From Flavihumibacter stibioxidans (GTDB taxonomy: Bacteria; Bacteroidota; Bacteroidia; Chitinophagales; Chitinophagaceae), in contig NZ_MBUA01000001.1 in NCBI RefSeq assembly GCF_014332695.1, forward strand, positions 1,426,001 through 1,490,000: 64,000 nucleotides of DNA. Reading direction: 5' to 3'. Under the pieces are notes generated by a model. That model did no database searches and had not been told where the DNA came from. It worked only from the letters and a program-made list of their open reading frames with translations. A program made the translations under genes and the position numbers. Of this stretch, positions 53,415 through 61,237 are shown one piece after another. Numbering within the stretch: the first letter of the stretch is position 1; the number at the start of each line of letters is the position of its first letter.

Positions 53415-53817
53415 GGGCGGCCTTCGGAGAAATAACTTTCTCCCCCGGTTCTCCTTTCATCGACATGATGCTGTCCACGATGTATTTGGTATTTCCGCGC
53501 CAGGGAAGGGCTCCGAAAAACTCTTTATAATGCAGTTCGAATTCCTTGCCGCTGTTGCTCATCAGGGTCTCAGCAATGTTTTTGTCCACAATGGAAAACT
53601 CAAATTCATTGGATTGGATGGCACTTCCCAGTCCGCCCCGAAATCCGCTCTGGATCAGCTTTCCCTCATAGGTTTTGAATATATAACCCTTTCTCACCAC
53701 AAAGTTCAGCTCACCGGCCTTCACTCCTTCGCCAAACACGTAATAGAAGCGCCAGTAAAATGCCGCCGCCCCGATCACAAGCAGGGAAATGACGAGAATC
53801 GATAAAAATCTTCCCAT
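53410..53817 (-). CDS. Conserved single-helix membrane protein, function unknown
   Basis: A 135-residue protein with one N-terminal transmembrane helix (FLSILVISLLVIGAAAFYW) and a periplasmic or cytoplasmic beta-rich domain (VKAGELNFVVRKGYIFKTYEGKL, QSNEFEFSIVDKNIAETL). I recognise it as a conserved Bacteroidota protein that databases have sometimes labelled as 6-phosphogluconate dehydrogenase; nothing in the sequence supports that label, since it has no Rossmann fold. It is separated from the M28 peptidase on the same strand by 30 nt, so it may be co-expressed. Confidence 0.75.
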   Translation of the reverse strand: MGRFLSILVISLLVIGAAAFYWRFYYVFGEGVKAGELNFVVRKGYIFKTYEGKLIQSGFRGGLGSAIQSNEFEFSIVDKNIAETLMSNSGKEFELHYKEFFGALPWRGNTKYIVDSIMSMKGEPGEKVISPKAAH

Positions 53818-53847
53818 AGTATTAGTTTAATGGTATAGTGAAAATAA

Positions 53848-55275
53848 TCATAATCCGTATTTATCGATCATATAAATCAACAGCGCCATATTCAGGGCAC
53901 CCATATCCAGTTCGCGCTTGTTTACATTCTCAAAAACGTCATTGGGGGCATGGTGAAGGTCAAAATAACGGGAACCATCAGGGCTTAGTCCGGCCACCGG
54001 CGTACCCATCAGTCGGTTCAGGGGGCCAATATCGGCGCCGCCGCCGCCATTGCTGAACTGGTAAACGCCATATGGTACAAATAGGGGCAGCCATTGACGG
54101 ATATTTTCCAGCTTCTGCTTATCCAGGGTAAAGCCGAAACCGCGGGGAGTAAAACCGCCGGCATCACTTTCCAGTGCAAATACATGCTGCTCATTTTTAG
54201 CCTTTGCTTCCTGTGCGTATTTGTTCCCGCCGCGAAGTCCGTTCTCCTCATTGGCAAAAAGCACGGCACGGATGGTATGCCTGGGCTTATATCCCATTGC
54301 CTTCAAAGCCCGAAGCACTTCGATGGATTGGACGCAGCCTGTTCCGTCATCGTGCGCACCTTCAGCAGGATCCCAGCTGTCCAGGTGACCACCTACAGTG
54401 ATGATCTTTTCCGGAAACTCAGTTCCCGTCAGTTCTCCGATGACATTGTGTCCTTTCGCATCGGGGTAGAATTTAGCGTTGCTCTTATAATACAAAGACA
54501 CCTGGGCGCCGCTCTTCAGCAACGAAATCAGTTTGTCTGCATCTTTCAGCCCGATGGCCGCAGCAGGAATTTTCGGGTAGGCGGTATCGTAAGAAGTGGC
54601 ACCTGTATGCGGATGATTGTCCTGGGCCGCCGTAACAGACCTGATCATAATGGCTGCTGCACCATATTTGGCAGCCCTGCTTGGACCCGACCTGCGGTAG
54701 GAACCGGACTCACCATAGGATTGTCCGACTGACAGGTTACGTGGATTGAAATGATTATTAAAGATTACGATAGCATCCTTTACCTGGTCCTTTTTTGCTT
54801 CCAGGTCATCAAAATCGTTGACCAGGACAGCTTTCTTCGTTACACCCGATGAACCGGTTCCCATGGAATTACCCAGGGCAAGAACATCCAGTTTTATCTT
54901 TTGTGTTTTGCCTTTTTCGTCTTTGTAGGAATACCAGGCTTCGTCTGTTCCACCGCGTTCCCAATGCGGCACCATGCATTCCTGCAGCCAAACCTTATCG
55001 GAGCCGGCCTCTTTCATTGCCTTTTCACCCCAGGCCTCGGATTTATACATTCCCGGTGAACCGGCCAGGCGTGGACCAACGGTTTTACACAATACCCTCA
55101 GGTTTTCATAAGCAGCCGGAGAGCTCAAAACATTATCAGCCATTTTACGGAAAAAGACAGAGTCGGCCTGGAAAGCCCCGGCAGTGGATCCTGCAGGCGC
55201 TGCTGTTTGCGCCTGTACGGGAAGCAATGCCGACTGCAGGCCGATCATGGAGACCATCACAACAATTAGTTTCAT
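53848..55275 (-). CDS. M28-family metallopeptidase
   Basis: A 475-residue exported M28 aminopeptidase/carboxypeptidase Q-like enzyme with a signal peptide (MIGLQSALLPVQAQ). It has a protease-associated (PA) insertion (about residues 135-270) and the di-zinc site: GGHLDSWDPAEGAHDDGTG (His and bridging Asp), FANEENGLRGG (catalytic Glu and Glu ligand), ALESDAGGF (Asp) and FDLHHAPNDVFENV (His). All five ligands are present, so it should be active, removing terminal amino acids from peptides in the periplasm. It is divergent from bshA. Confidence 0.9.
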   Translation of the reverse strand: MKLIVVMVSMIGLQSALLPVQAQTAAPAGSTAGAFQADSVFFRKMADNVLSSPAAYENLRVLCKTVGPRLAGSPGMYKSEAWGEKAMKEAGSDKVWLQECMVPHWERGGTDEAWYSYKDEKGKTQKIKLDVLALGNSMGTGSSGVTKKAVLVNDFDDLEAKKDQVKDAIVIFNNHFNPRNLSVGQSYGESGSYRRSGPSRAAKYGAAAIMIRSVTAAQDNHPHTGATSYDTAYPKIPAAAIGLKDADKLISLLKSGAQVSLYYKSNAKFYPDAKGHNVIGELTGTEFPEKIITVGGHLDSWDPAEGAHDDGTGCVQSIEVLRALKAMGYKPRHTIRAVLFANEENGLRGGNKYAQEAKAKNEQHVFALESDAGGFTPRGFGFTLDKQKLENIRQWLPLFVPYGVYQFSNGGGGADIGPLNRLMGTPVAGLSPDGSRYFDLHHAPNDVFENVNKRELDMGALNMALLIYMIDKYGL

Positions 55276-55341
55276 GTAGGTGTTTTTTTAAAATTAGCTA
55301 AACATTTTATTCCTTTACCTTCACAATCAAGTTTTTCAATT

Positions 55342-56460
55342 ATGCGCATAGGAATTGTTTGTTACCCGACTTTTGGGGGTAGCGGTGTACTTGCAACAGA
55401 ACTGGGAAAGGCACTGGCCGATAAAGGACACCAGGTTCATTTTATCACCTACCAGCAACCCGTTCGCCTGAATGAATTCAACGCAAATATCTTTTACCAT
55501 GAAGTAAGGGTTCCTACCTATCCCTTATTTGATTACCCTCCATACGAAACCGCCCTGGCAAGCACCATGGTGGATGTGATCAGCAACAATAAGCTGGACC
55601 TGCTGCATGTGCATTATGCCATCCCGCATGCGTCTGCGGCCTATATGGCCAAACAGATCTTAAAGAAAACCGGTATTGATATTCCGGTAATAACAACCCT
55701 CCATGGTACGGATATCACCCTGGTGGGCCGTGATAAGACTTATGCGCCGGTGGTTACATTCTCCATCAACGAGAGTGATGCCATCACGGCAGTGTCTGAC
55801 AACCTCCGGTCTGAAACCTACAAATGGTTCAAGATCGAAAAGGAAATAGAAGTGATACACAACTTTGTGGATGTAGGAAGGTTCCGTAAAAAAGGGATCG
55901 ATGCATTCCGCCGCGTGATTGCGCCAAATGGGGAAAGGATTTTACTGCACGCGTCCAACTTCAGGAAAGTGAAGCGGATCGAAGACGTAGTGCGCATATT
56001 CGCCAACGTGGTGAAGCAGGTTCCCAGTAAATTATTGTTTGTGGGAGACGGCCCCGAACGCCCTGCAGCCGAAAGCCTTGGCCGCGAACTCAATATCTGC
56101 GACCATATCCGCTTTGTGGGAAAACAGGAACAGATGGAAGATATATTTGCCATCGGCGACCTTTTCCTGCTGACATCCGATTATGAAAGTTTCGGACTGG
56201 TTGCCCTGGAGGCAATGGCCGCCGGTGTTCCGGTTGTGAGTACCAATGCGGGGGGATTACCCGAAATCAATGTCCATGGTGTAACCGGCTATCTCAGTAA
56301 TGTGGGTGATGTGGCCGACATGAGTAAGAACGCCATCGAACTGCTTTCCAATGAAGAACTCCTGGCTCGCTTCAAACACAATGCCATGGCCCAGAGCGAC
56401 AGGTTTGACATCCATTATATTGTACCGATGTACGAAAAACTCTATGACAGGTTCCTCTGA
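55342..56460 (+). CDS. bshA: N-acetyl-alpha-D-glucosaminyl L-malate synthase
   Basis: A 372-residue GT-B glycosyltransferase (family GT4) that joins GlcNAc from UDP-GlcNAc to L-malate, the first step of bacillithiol synthesis. GGSGVLATELGKALADKGHQVHFIT at the N-terminus (in part) and the nucleotide-sugar stretch ESFGLVALEAMAAGVPVVSTNAGGLPEI match BshA, as does the length. bshB and bshC are not in this window. The stop lies 1 nt from the stop of the convergent envC gene. Confidence 0.92.
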   Translation: MRIGIVCYPTFGGSGVLATELGKALADKGHQVHFITYQQPVRLNEFNANIFYHEVRVPTYPLFDYPPYETALASTMVDVISNNKLDLLHVHYAIPHASAAYMAKQILKKTGIDIPVITTLHGTDITLVGRDKTYAPVVTFSINESDAITAVSDNLRSETYKWFKIEKEIEVIHNFVDVGRFRKKGIDAFRRVIAPNGERILLHASNFRKVKRIEDVVRIFANVVKQVPSKLLFVGDGPERPAAESLGRELNICDHIRFVGKQEQMEDIFAIGDLFLLTSDYESFGLVALEAMAAGVPVVSTNAGGLPEINVHGVTGYLSNVGDVADMSKNAIELLSNEELLARFKHNAMAQSDRFDIHYIVPMYEKLYDRFL

Positions 56461-56461
56461 C

Positions 56462-57820
56462 TTACCTTAACCAGGTTTCCGGATTGAGGTAAACATTCTT
56501 CTCGTTGGTGATCTGGAATTCAAGTTCCCCACGACCCGCATCCTTTTCATCCAGGCGACCCAGGGATTGTCCGGCCTTTACCTGCTGGCCTTTACTTACA
56601 CTGACACTGGAGAGGTTACTGTAGATCGTGAAGTATTTTCCATGCTTGATGATGATGGCCTGCACTGGTCCGATGGAGAATACAGCAGACACTTCTCCAT
56701 CAAAAACCGCTTTGATGGTACTGTTGGCTTCTGCTTCAATGGTAATCCCTTCATTGTCGTAGTCGATGGCCAGTCCTTCGTATTTGTTGCGGCCGAATTT
56801 CATGGAGATCCTGCCCGCGTTGACGGGCCAGGGAAGGTTGCCCTTGTTCTTTTCAAAATTATCCGAAACCAGTTTTACTTCCTCCCGGCTGTCGAATAAG
56901 CCAAGGGGTTTGGCTGGTTCGGCAGCAGGTTTTTCCACAGGCTTGCTGGCAACGGGCGCAGCGGGTTTGCCGGCTGCCGCATTATTTTCAGTTGCTTTTT
57001 TCGCAATGGCAGCATCGGCTTTCCGGGCCTCGTCTTCCTTTCTCTTCCTTTCCTTTTCTATTGCCGCCACACGCCTTTTTTCTGCTTCCACTTCCCTTCT
57101 GATGGCCGCCCTGATGGAATTTTTCAGCGCATTGTCCTGCTTCCTTTTGGCAGCCATATCCTTTAGAAGTTCCTTCTCCTGGCTCTTGATTTTGTTCACC
57201 ACCGCATCCTTTTCCTTTTTTTCATCGGCAAGCACTTTGAATTGCTTGTTCTGCTCCTGCAACACCTGGCTCTTCTGCGCCTTATTCTGGTTCAGGGAGG
57301 CGATCTTCTGCTCCAGTTGCACCTGCGTGTTCATGATATTGGTGGCCTGTTGCTCCCGGTAGGCCCGGTAGGATTTCAGGTAGGACATCCGTTTCAGGGC
57401 ATCATTGAAACTGCCGGCAGAAAATATAAAATTCAGGAAATCGTAATTGCTGCGGTTCTTGTAGGCATACACCACGCTCTTTTCGTATTGCAGTTTCAGT
57501 GTATCGAGTTCGCTGCGAAGCTTTACAATATCCCTCCAGCTCGCATTGATATTGGTCTGGATCAGGTTGATCTGGTCGTTAATATTCCGGATCTGGGCTT
57601 CCCGCAGGCGCAATTTTTTTTGCACCAGGTTCAACTGGCTCAGGCTCTGCCTTTTATACTTTTTGGTTTCATCCAGTTGCTGGCGGAGGGCATCAATCTC
57701 TTTCTGTATTTCGGCCTGTTTTTTCTTCAAATCCGCACTGCTCTGGTTTTGCGCGAAACTGCCTGCCGCAGTTACGATCATAATAGCGAGGATCAGAATT
57801 TTTTTTATCATGCCTTTCAA
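56462..57820 (-). CDS. EnvC-like murein hydrolase activator with degenerate LytM domain
   Basis: A 452-residue exported protein: a signal peptide, a long coiled coil (about residues 25-265, rich in Lys, Gln and Glu), a Lys/Ala/Pro-rich linker, and a C-terminal LytM/M23 domain (about 325-452). The metal ligands of an active M23 peptidase are not conserved. Where HN-GIDI is expected the sequence reads GLAIDYDNEGITI, and the HxH pair is replaced by HGKYFTIYSNL. It is thus likely to activate amidases at the division site, as E. coli EnvC does, rather than cut peptidoglycan. It is the last gene of the porU-envC run, 37 nt after the DUF4292 gene. Confidence 0.85.
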   Translation of the reverse strand: MKGMIKKILILAIMIVTAAGSFAQNQSSADLKKKQAEIQKEIDALRQQLDETKKYKRQSLSQLNLVQKKLRLREAQIRNINDQINLIQTNINASWRDIVKLRSELDTLKLQYEKSVVYAYKNRSNYDFLNFIFSAGSFNDALKRMSYLKSYRAYREQQATNIMNTQVQLEQKIASLNQNKAQKSQVLQEQNKQFKVLADEKKEKDAVVNKIKSQEKELLKDMAAKRKQDNALKNSIRAAIRREVEAEKRRVAAIEKERKRKEDEARKADAAIAKKATENNAAAGKPAAPVASKPVEKPAAEPAKPLGLFDSREEVKLVSDNFEKNKGNLPWPVNAGRISMKFGRNKYEGLAIDYDNEGITIEAEANSTIKAVFDGEVSAVFSIGPVQAIIIKHGKYFTIYSNLSSVSVSKGQQVKAGQSLGRLDEKDAGRGELEFQITNEKNVYLNPETWLR

Positions 57821-57857
57821 TTGATGAGGAATGTTTCAAATATAAAACCAGTAACGC

Positions 57858-58676
57858 TTATTGGATGCTATAATTTTTCGGAATACTAAACGGGTAGGCT
57901 AAACTTTCGTTAAAGCTGAACTGTTTGAACTCCATTTGCACGTCAATTTTCGATTTCTCTGTAAAACTGATCTTCCTGAAAGTAGAAAATGGTATTCCGG
58001 CAGAACCATCATAATTGCTGAAAGTCATGTCGCAGGTCCGGTTCCGGATGACATCCACATCGTCCAGTTTAATATGCTGCAGGAGATAGTTTTCATTACC
58101 CATTGTCAGCAGGTTTTTGAAAAGTTCGCCGATGCTCAGCAGGCTGATGCTGTTGGGACCTTTTTTATAGGAAACAATATTTGAGTCCAGGAAAAGCGGA
58201 TTCCCGATGATCATCTCCTGGACATTTTTAAAGTCGAAAGGTATTTTGGCCATTTCTTCCAGGTATTTCACCGATCTGAATTGCACCACCTTGTCCTTTT
58301 TGTTGATCAGTTTAACACTGTCGGGGGTGATGAGTATCCTGAAGGCCTCATAACTGAAGACCGTGGCATTCACCGATAACCAGATCAGGCTGTCTTTCTG
58401 CATCCGCACAAAAACCATCAGTTCCGGGCCTTTGCCATCCTTATCCCAGTACTCCACTTTCATTTTGGCGGAGAAGGTTTTGTAGTCGATCCTGTTTTTC
58501 TCCAGTTTGCTGAACACGTCCCTGATATAATTCATGGAATCTGCGTGGGCATCTGCCAGTACTGTGGTGACAACGGAATCTTTTTTTGCGATAGCCGTAT
58601 TTAATTTTTTGGTAGACCGGCAACCAATGACCCCGATACTAAAGAGCAAAACCAATAAATAAACTAACTGCTTCAT
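57858..58676 (-). CDS. DUF4292-family lipoprotein
   Basis: A 272-residue lipoprotein (lipobox VIGC, cysteine 19) of the DUF4292 family, which resembles the LolA/LolB half-barrel. Characteristic elements are the early FSKLEKNRIDYKTFSAKMKVEYWDKDGKGPELMVFVRMQKDSLIWLSV region (quoted as a landmark) and NRTCDMTFSNYDG later on. A LolB-like role in lipoprotein handling at the outer membrane is possible but untested. It is separated from dut by 3 nt and from envC by 37 nt, a neighbourhood shared by many Bacteroidota. Confidence 0.8.
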   Translation of the reverse strand: MKQLVYLLVLLFSIGVIGCRSTKKLNTAIAKKDSVVTTVLADAHADSMNYIRDVFSKLEKNRIDYKTFSAKMKVEYWDKDGKGPELMVFVRMQKDSLIWLSVNATVFSYEAFRILITPDSVKLINKKDKVVQFRSVKYLEEMAKIPFDFKNVQEMIIGNPLFLDSNIVSYKKGPNSISLLSIGELFKNLLTMGNENYLLQHIKLDDVDVIRNRTCDMTFSNYDGSAGIPFSTFRKISFTEKSKIDVQMEFKQFSFNESLAYPFSIPKNYSIQ

Positions 58677-58679
58677 GAA

Positions 58680-59120
58680 CTATGCTTTTCCGGTATGGCC
58701 GAATCCACCGGCATCCCGTTCTGTTGTTGATAATAAATCGACCAGTTCCCAGCGGACCTGTTCCACTTTTTGCACTACCATCTGCGCAATACGGTCTCCC
58801 GGATGTATGACCTGCAATTCCTGCGACAGATTAATGAGGATGACTTTAATTTCTCCCCTGTAATCGGCATCGATCGTACCTGGCGTATTGAGGCAGGTAA
58901 TTCCCTGCTTAATGGCCAGTCCGCTCCGGGGGCGGATCTGTGCTTCATATCCCAGGGGCAACTCAATAAACAGCCCGGTGGGTACCAGCGTTCTCTGCAT
59001 GGGCTGCAATTCCAGCGGCATTTCAATATTCGCCCTGAGGTCCATTCCCGCCGACCCTGCTGTTGCATAGGATGGCAAATCGAAGGGGGAGAGGTTTTTG
59101 ATGTTGACGGTTATTGGCAT
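58680..59120 (-). CDS. dut: dUTP diphosphatase
   Basis: A 146-residue trimeric dUTPase that hydrolyses dUTP to dUMP and pyrophosphate. All five motifs are visible: [10 protein letters not shown] (1), [12 protein letters not shown] (2), [17 protein letters not shown] (3, with the tyrosine stacking on uracil), [12 protein letters not shown] (4) and the C-terminal arm [12 protein letters not shown] (5; canonical R-x-x-GGFGSTG has Ser where His stands). It follows the palindromic repeat block and precedes DUF4292 by 3 nt. Confidence 0.95.
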   Translation of the reverse strand: MPITVNIKNLSPFDLPSYATAGSAGMDLRANIEMPLELQPMQRTLVPTGLFIELPLGYEAQIRPRSGLAIKQGITCLNTPGTIDADYRGEIKVILINLSQELQVIHPGDRIAQMVVQKVEQVRWELVDLLSTTERDAGGFGHTGKA

Positions 59121-59140
59121 TTGTGTGGTTTATTTTGATC

Positions 59141-59301
59141 ATTTCACCCGTCGGGTGGTTTTCGATGAGTTCGCGGTGGCCACCCGGACGGGAGAAATAT
59201 CCTACCCGTCGGGTGATTCTGATTTCACCCGTCGGGTGGCTTTCGGTGGGTTCGCGGTGGCCACCCAGACGGGAGAAATCTCCCACCAGACGGGAGAAAT
59301 C
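59141..59301. repeat. Tandem REP-like palindromic elements between ispF and dut
   Basis: Two nearly identical palindromic elements, 59141-59198 and 59221-59280, and a half element at 59281-59301. In copy 1 the arm ATTTCACCCGTCGGGTGG (59141-59158) pairs with CCACCCGGACGGGAGAAAT (59180-59198) apart from one mismatch and one bulge, around a loop with TTCGCGGTGG. Copy 2 has the arms at 59221-59239 and 59261-59280. The core ACCCGTCGGGTG also occurs at 59204-59215. The block abuts the ispF stop. I saw no further copies in the window. Confidence 0.7.
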
Positions 59302-59774
59302 TACTTCGCCAGCAATACGTTTGCGTAGGCCACCAGACCTTCTTCCCTGCCCACAAAACCCATGGTTTCGGTGGTGGTGGCTTTTACGGAAACATCATCA
59401 ATGGTCAGGTCGAGGCAGGAGGCAATGACTTCCCGCATCTGGCCCGAATACTTTTTGATCTTGGGAGCTTCCAGGCAAAGCGAGCTGTCCACATTTACCA
59501 CCCTGTATCCTTTCTCCCGGATCAGTTCAAAACATTTTACCAGCAGGATCTTGCTGTCAATATCCTTAAAAGCCGGATCTGTATTGGGGAAATGCATACC
59601 GATATCTCCCAGCGCCAGGGCTCCCAGCAGGGCATCACAAATGGCATGCAACAGCACATCCGCATCGCTATGCCCCAAAGCGCCCTTGTGGTGCGGAATG
59701 GTTACCCCTCCTATGACAAGATCACGTCCCTCCACCAACTGGTGAAAGTCTATCCCAAAACCTATTCGATACAT
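59301..59774 (-). CDS. ispF: 2-C-methyl-D-erythritol 2,4-cyclodiphosphate synthase
   Basis: A 157-residue enzyme of the MEP isoprenoid pathway. The metal-binding aspartate and histidine occur in [13 protein letters not shown] and the conserved third ligand in [32 protein letters not shown] and [14 protein letters not shown] complete the family pattern. I start at 59774 ([12 protein letters not shown]); the upstream ATG at 59801 lies in a heptamer array. The gene lies between porV and the palindromic block and is probably co-transcribed with its neighbours. Confidence 0.95.
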   Translation of the reverse strand: MYRIGFGIDFHQLVEGRDLVIGGVTIPHHKGALGHSDADVLLHAICDALLGALALGDIGMHFPNTDPAFKDIDSKILLVKCFELIREKGYRVVNVDSSLCLEAPKIKKYSGQMREVIASCLDLTIDDVSVKATTTETMGFVGREEGLVAYANVLLAK

Positions 59775-59796
59775 AATAGAAATTTGTGGTTTGTTA

Positions 59797-59823
59797 TTCA
59801 CCGTTCACCCTTCACCCTTCACC
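59797..59823. repeat. Heptamer array upstream of ispF
   Basis: Four units on the plus strand: TTCACCG, TTCACCC, TTCACCC and TTCACC, directly upstream of ispF on the minus strand. This is the third heptamer site of the window. Confidence 0.5.
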
Positions 59824-59829
59824 AACGGC

Positions 59830-59857
59830 AAACGTCCCGCAAAGATGCAGGACGTTT
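59830..59857 (-). other. Stem-loop between porV and ispF
   Basis: A 12-bp stem (59830-59841 with 59846-59857, one wobble pair on the minus-strand RNA) and a 4-nt loop, 24 nt after the porV stop. There is no T-run beyond it on the minus strand, so it is probably an RNA processing or stability hairpin rather than a classic terminator. Confidence 0.5.
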
Positions 59858-59880
59858 CCCTAAAAGAATGAAAAAATATC

Positions 59881-61074
59881 TTATTCTCCTTCGGCCACGC
59901 TACCCAGGTCAAACAGAAGGCTGAAGCGCAGGGTATTGGAAAGGGGATTCTGGTTCACACCAGTTCCGGAAGGTACGATGTAGGAAAAATTCAGTCCGAA
60001 TACATTGTATTTGATACCGGCACCTACGGTAAAGTATTTCCGGTTACCCTTGGTCTTGTCTTCGAAGAAATAACCCGCCCGCAGTGCAAACTGGTTCTGG
60101 TACCAGTATTCCGCACCCGCAGACACCGTGAACTCCTTCAGCTCTTCACTGAAGCCATCCGGCGCATCGCCGAAAGATTTGAACCAGCTGCTCACAACGC
60201 TCTGGTCGCGGTACTTGCGGTTGATATCAGCATTGATAGCATCCCTTTCTTCCTGTGACAGGGCAGGGTCATTATTATATTCCGGTGCGGTGGGCACCAG
60301 GAGTTTGTTGATATCAAGAGCGAAAGTGATTTTGTTGTCCTCATCGAACACCTTGGAATAAGCTCCACCCAGGCCTAGGTTGGCGGGAATAAAGTCTTTC
60401 TGTGTGGCATCTGAAGTATAACCGATCTTGGAACCCAGGTTGGTGATGGTGGCACCGCCGCTGAAACCGTCACCGTTTTCGTTGGTACCATTGTAATAAA
60501 AGCTCAGGTCACCGGCTACGGCATTACCTGCCTTATAGGTATTTCCATCGATGGTCTGGCCCGCAGCCAGGTTGGAATAGATATAACGCAACGCAATACC
60601 CAGACCTACTTTATCGGACAACTTCCGGGAATAACCCAGGTCCAGTCCCCATTCGCGGGGCCTTCCTTCAGAAAACAGGTTACCCGCATTATCTGTAAAC
60701 TGAATGCTACCGAGGTTAAAATAACGCAGGCTGGCACTCAGGGCCTGTTCATCATCCAGCTTGTAATACCCGGTGAAAGAACCCAGGAACACATCGTTCA
60801 GTCCAAGCCGCTTCAGCCAGGGCGTATAGGTGAGGGATACCCCTGATTTGCTCTCATTAAAAGGTGTTTTGGCCAGGTTCCAGAAAGCGGAATTTACATC
60901 CGCGCTGGTGGCGATACCGGTTTCACCCATACCACCGGCACGGGCTTCGGGGGAAATTCTTAAAAAGGGAACAGCAGAGGTCACCACATTGATTCGTTCC
61001 TGTGCACCGGCATCCTGAAAAGCGATGCCACTTACCATTAGCGCTAAAGCCAGTTTTAGGGACTTTTGTCTCAT
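59881..61074 (-). CDS. porV: Type IX secretion outer-membrane protein PorV
   Basis: A 397-residue outer-membrane barrel of the PorV (LptO) family. A signal peptide (LALALMVSGIAFQDAGA) precedes the signature SAVPFLRISPEARAGGMGETGIATSADVNSAFWNLAKTPF (quoted as landmark). The rest is a 14-stranded barrel ending in the strand FSLLFDLGSVAEGE. PorV picks up secreted proteins by their C-terminal domain and hands them to PorU. It lies 163 nt downstream of porU, in the order usual for this phylum. Confidence 0.93.
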   Translation of the reverse strand: MRQKSLKLALALMVSGIAFQDAGAQERINVVTSAVPFLRISPEARAGGMGETGIATSADVNSAFWNLAKTPFNESKSGVSLTYTPWLKRLGLNDVFLGSFTGYYKLDDEQALSASLRYFNLGSIQFTDNAGNLFSEGRPREWGLDLGYSRKLSDKVGLGIALRYIYSNLAAGQTIDGNTYKAGNAVAGDLSFYYNGTNENGDGFSGGATITNLGSKIGYTSDATQKDFIPANLGLGGAYSKVFDEDNKITFALDINKLLVPTAPEYNNDPALSQEERDAINADINRKYRDQSVVSSWFKSFGDAPDGFSEELKEFTVSAGAEYWYQNQFALRAGYFFEDKTKGNRKYFTVGAGIKYNVFGLNFSYIVPSGTGVNQNPLSNTLRFSLLFDLGSVAEGE

Positions 61075-61137
61075 TTGATTGTTTCTTTCAAGTTTTAATT
61101 CGGGAAACGGCCGGGTTCAGGCCTAGTGGAATAAAAT

Positions 61138-61196
61138 ATTTACCCATTGGTAGGCGCAGGGTTGCCTGGTCGTTTCAGTAAAAGCGTTGGGTAAAT
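61138..61196 (-). other. Possible structured RNA or attenuator in the porU-porV gap
   Basis: On the minus strand a perfect 9-bp stem ATTTACCCA/TGGGTAAAT (61196-61188 with 61146-61138) encloses 41 nt that can form smaller helices (AGGC with GCCT; CGC with GCG). An ATTTTATT run follows the 3' arm. It could be a terminator or attenuator after porU, or a folded leader for porV. Confidence 0.4.
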
Positions 61197-61237
61197 TTTT
61201 CTCTATAAGCGGCTAAAATAATAATTAAATCTAAGCT

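Noticed and set aside
59023-59286. An 87-residue minus-strand frame across the palindromic block and the start of dut
   Set aside because: Its translation is simply the repeat unit read twice (GGHRE, NHPTGE) running out of frame into dut.
34683-59823. Possible CRISPR arrays from the heptamer and palindromic repeats
   Set aside because: The units are too short or lack unique spacers of uniform length, and no cas genes are present.
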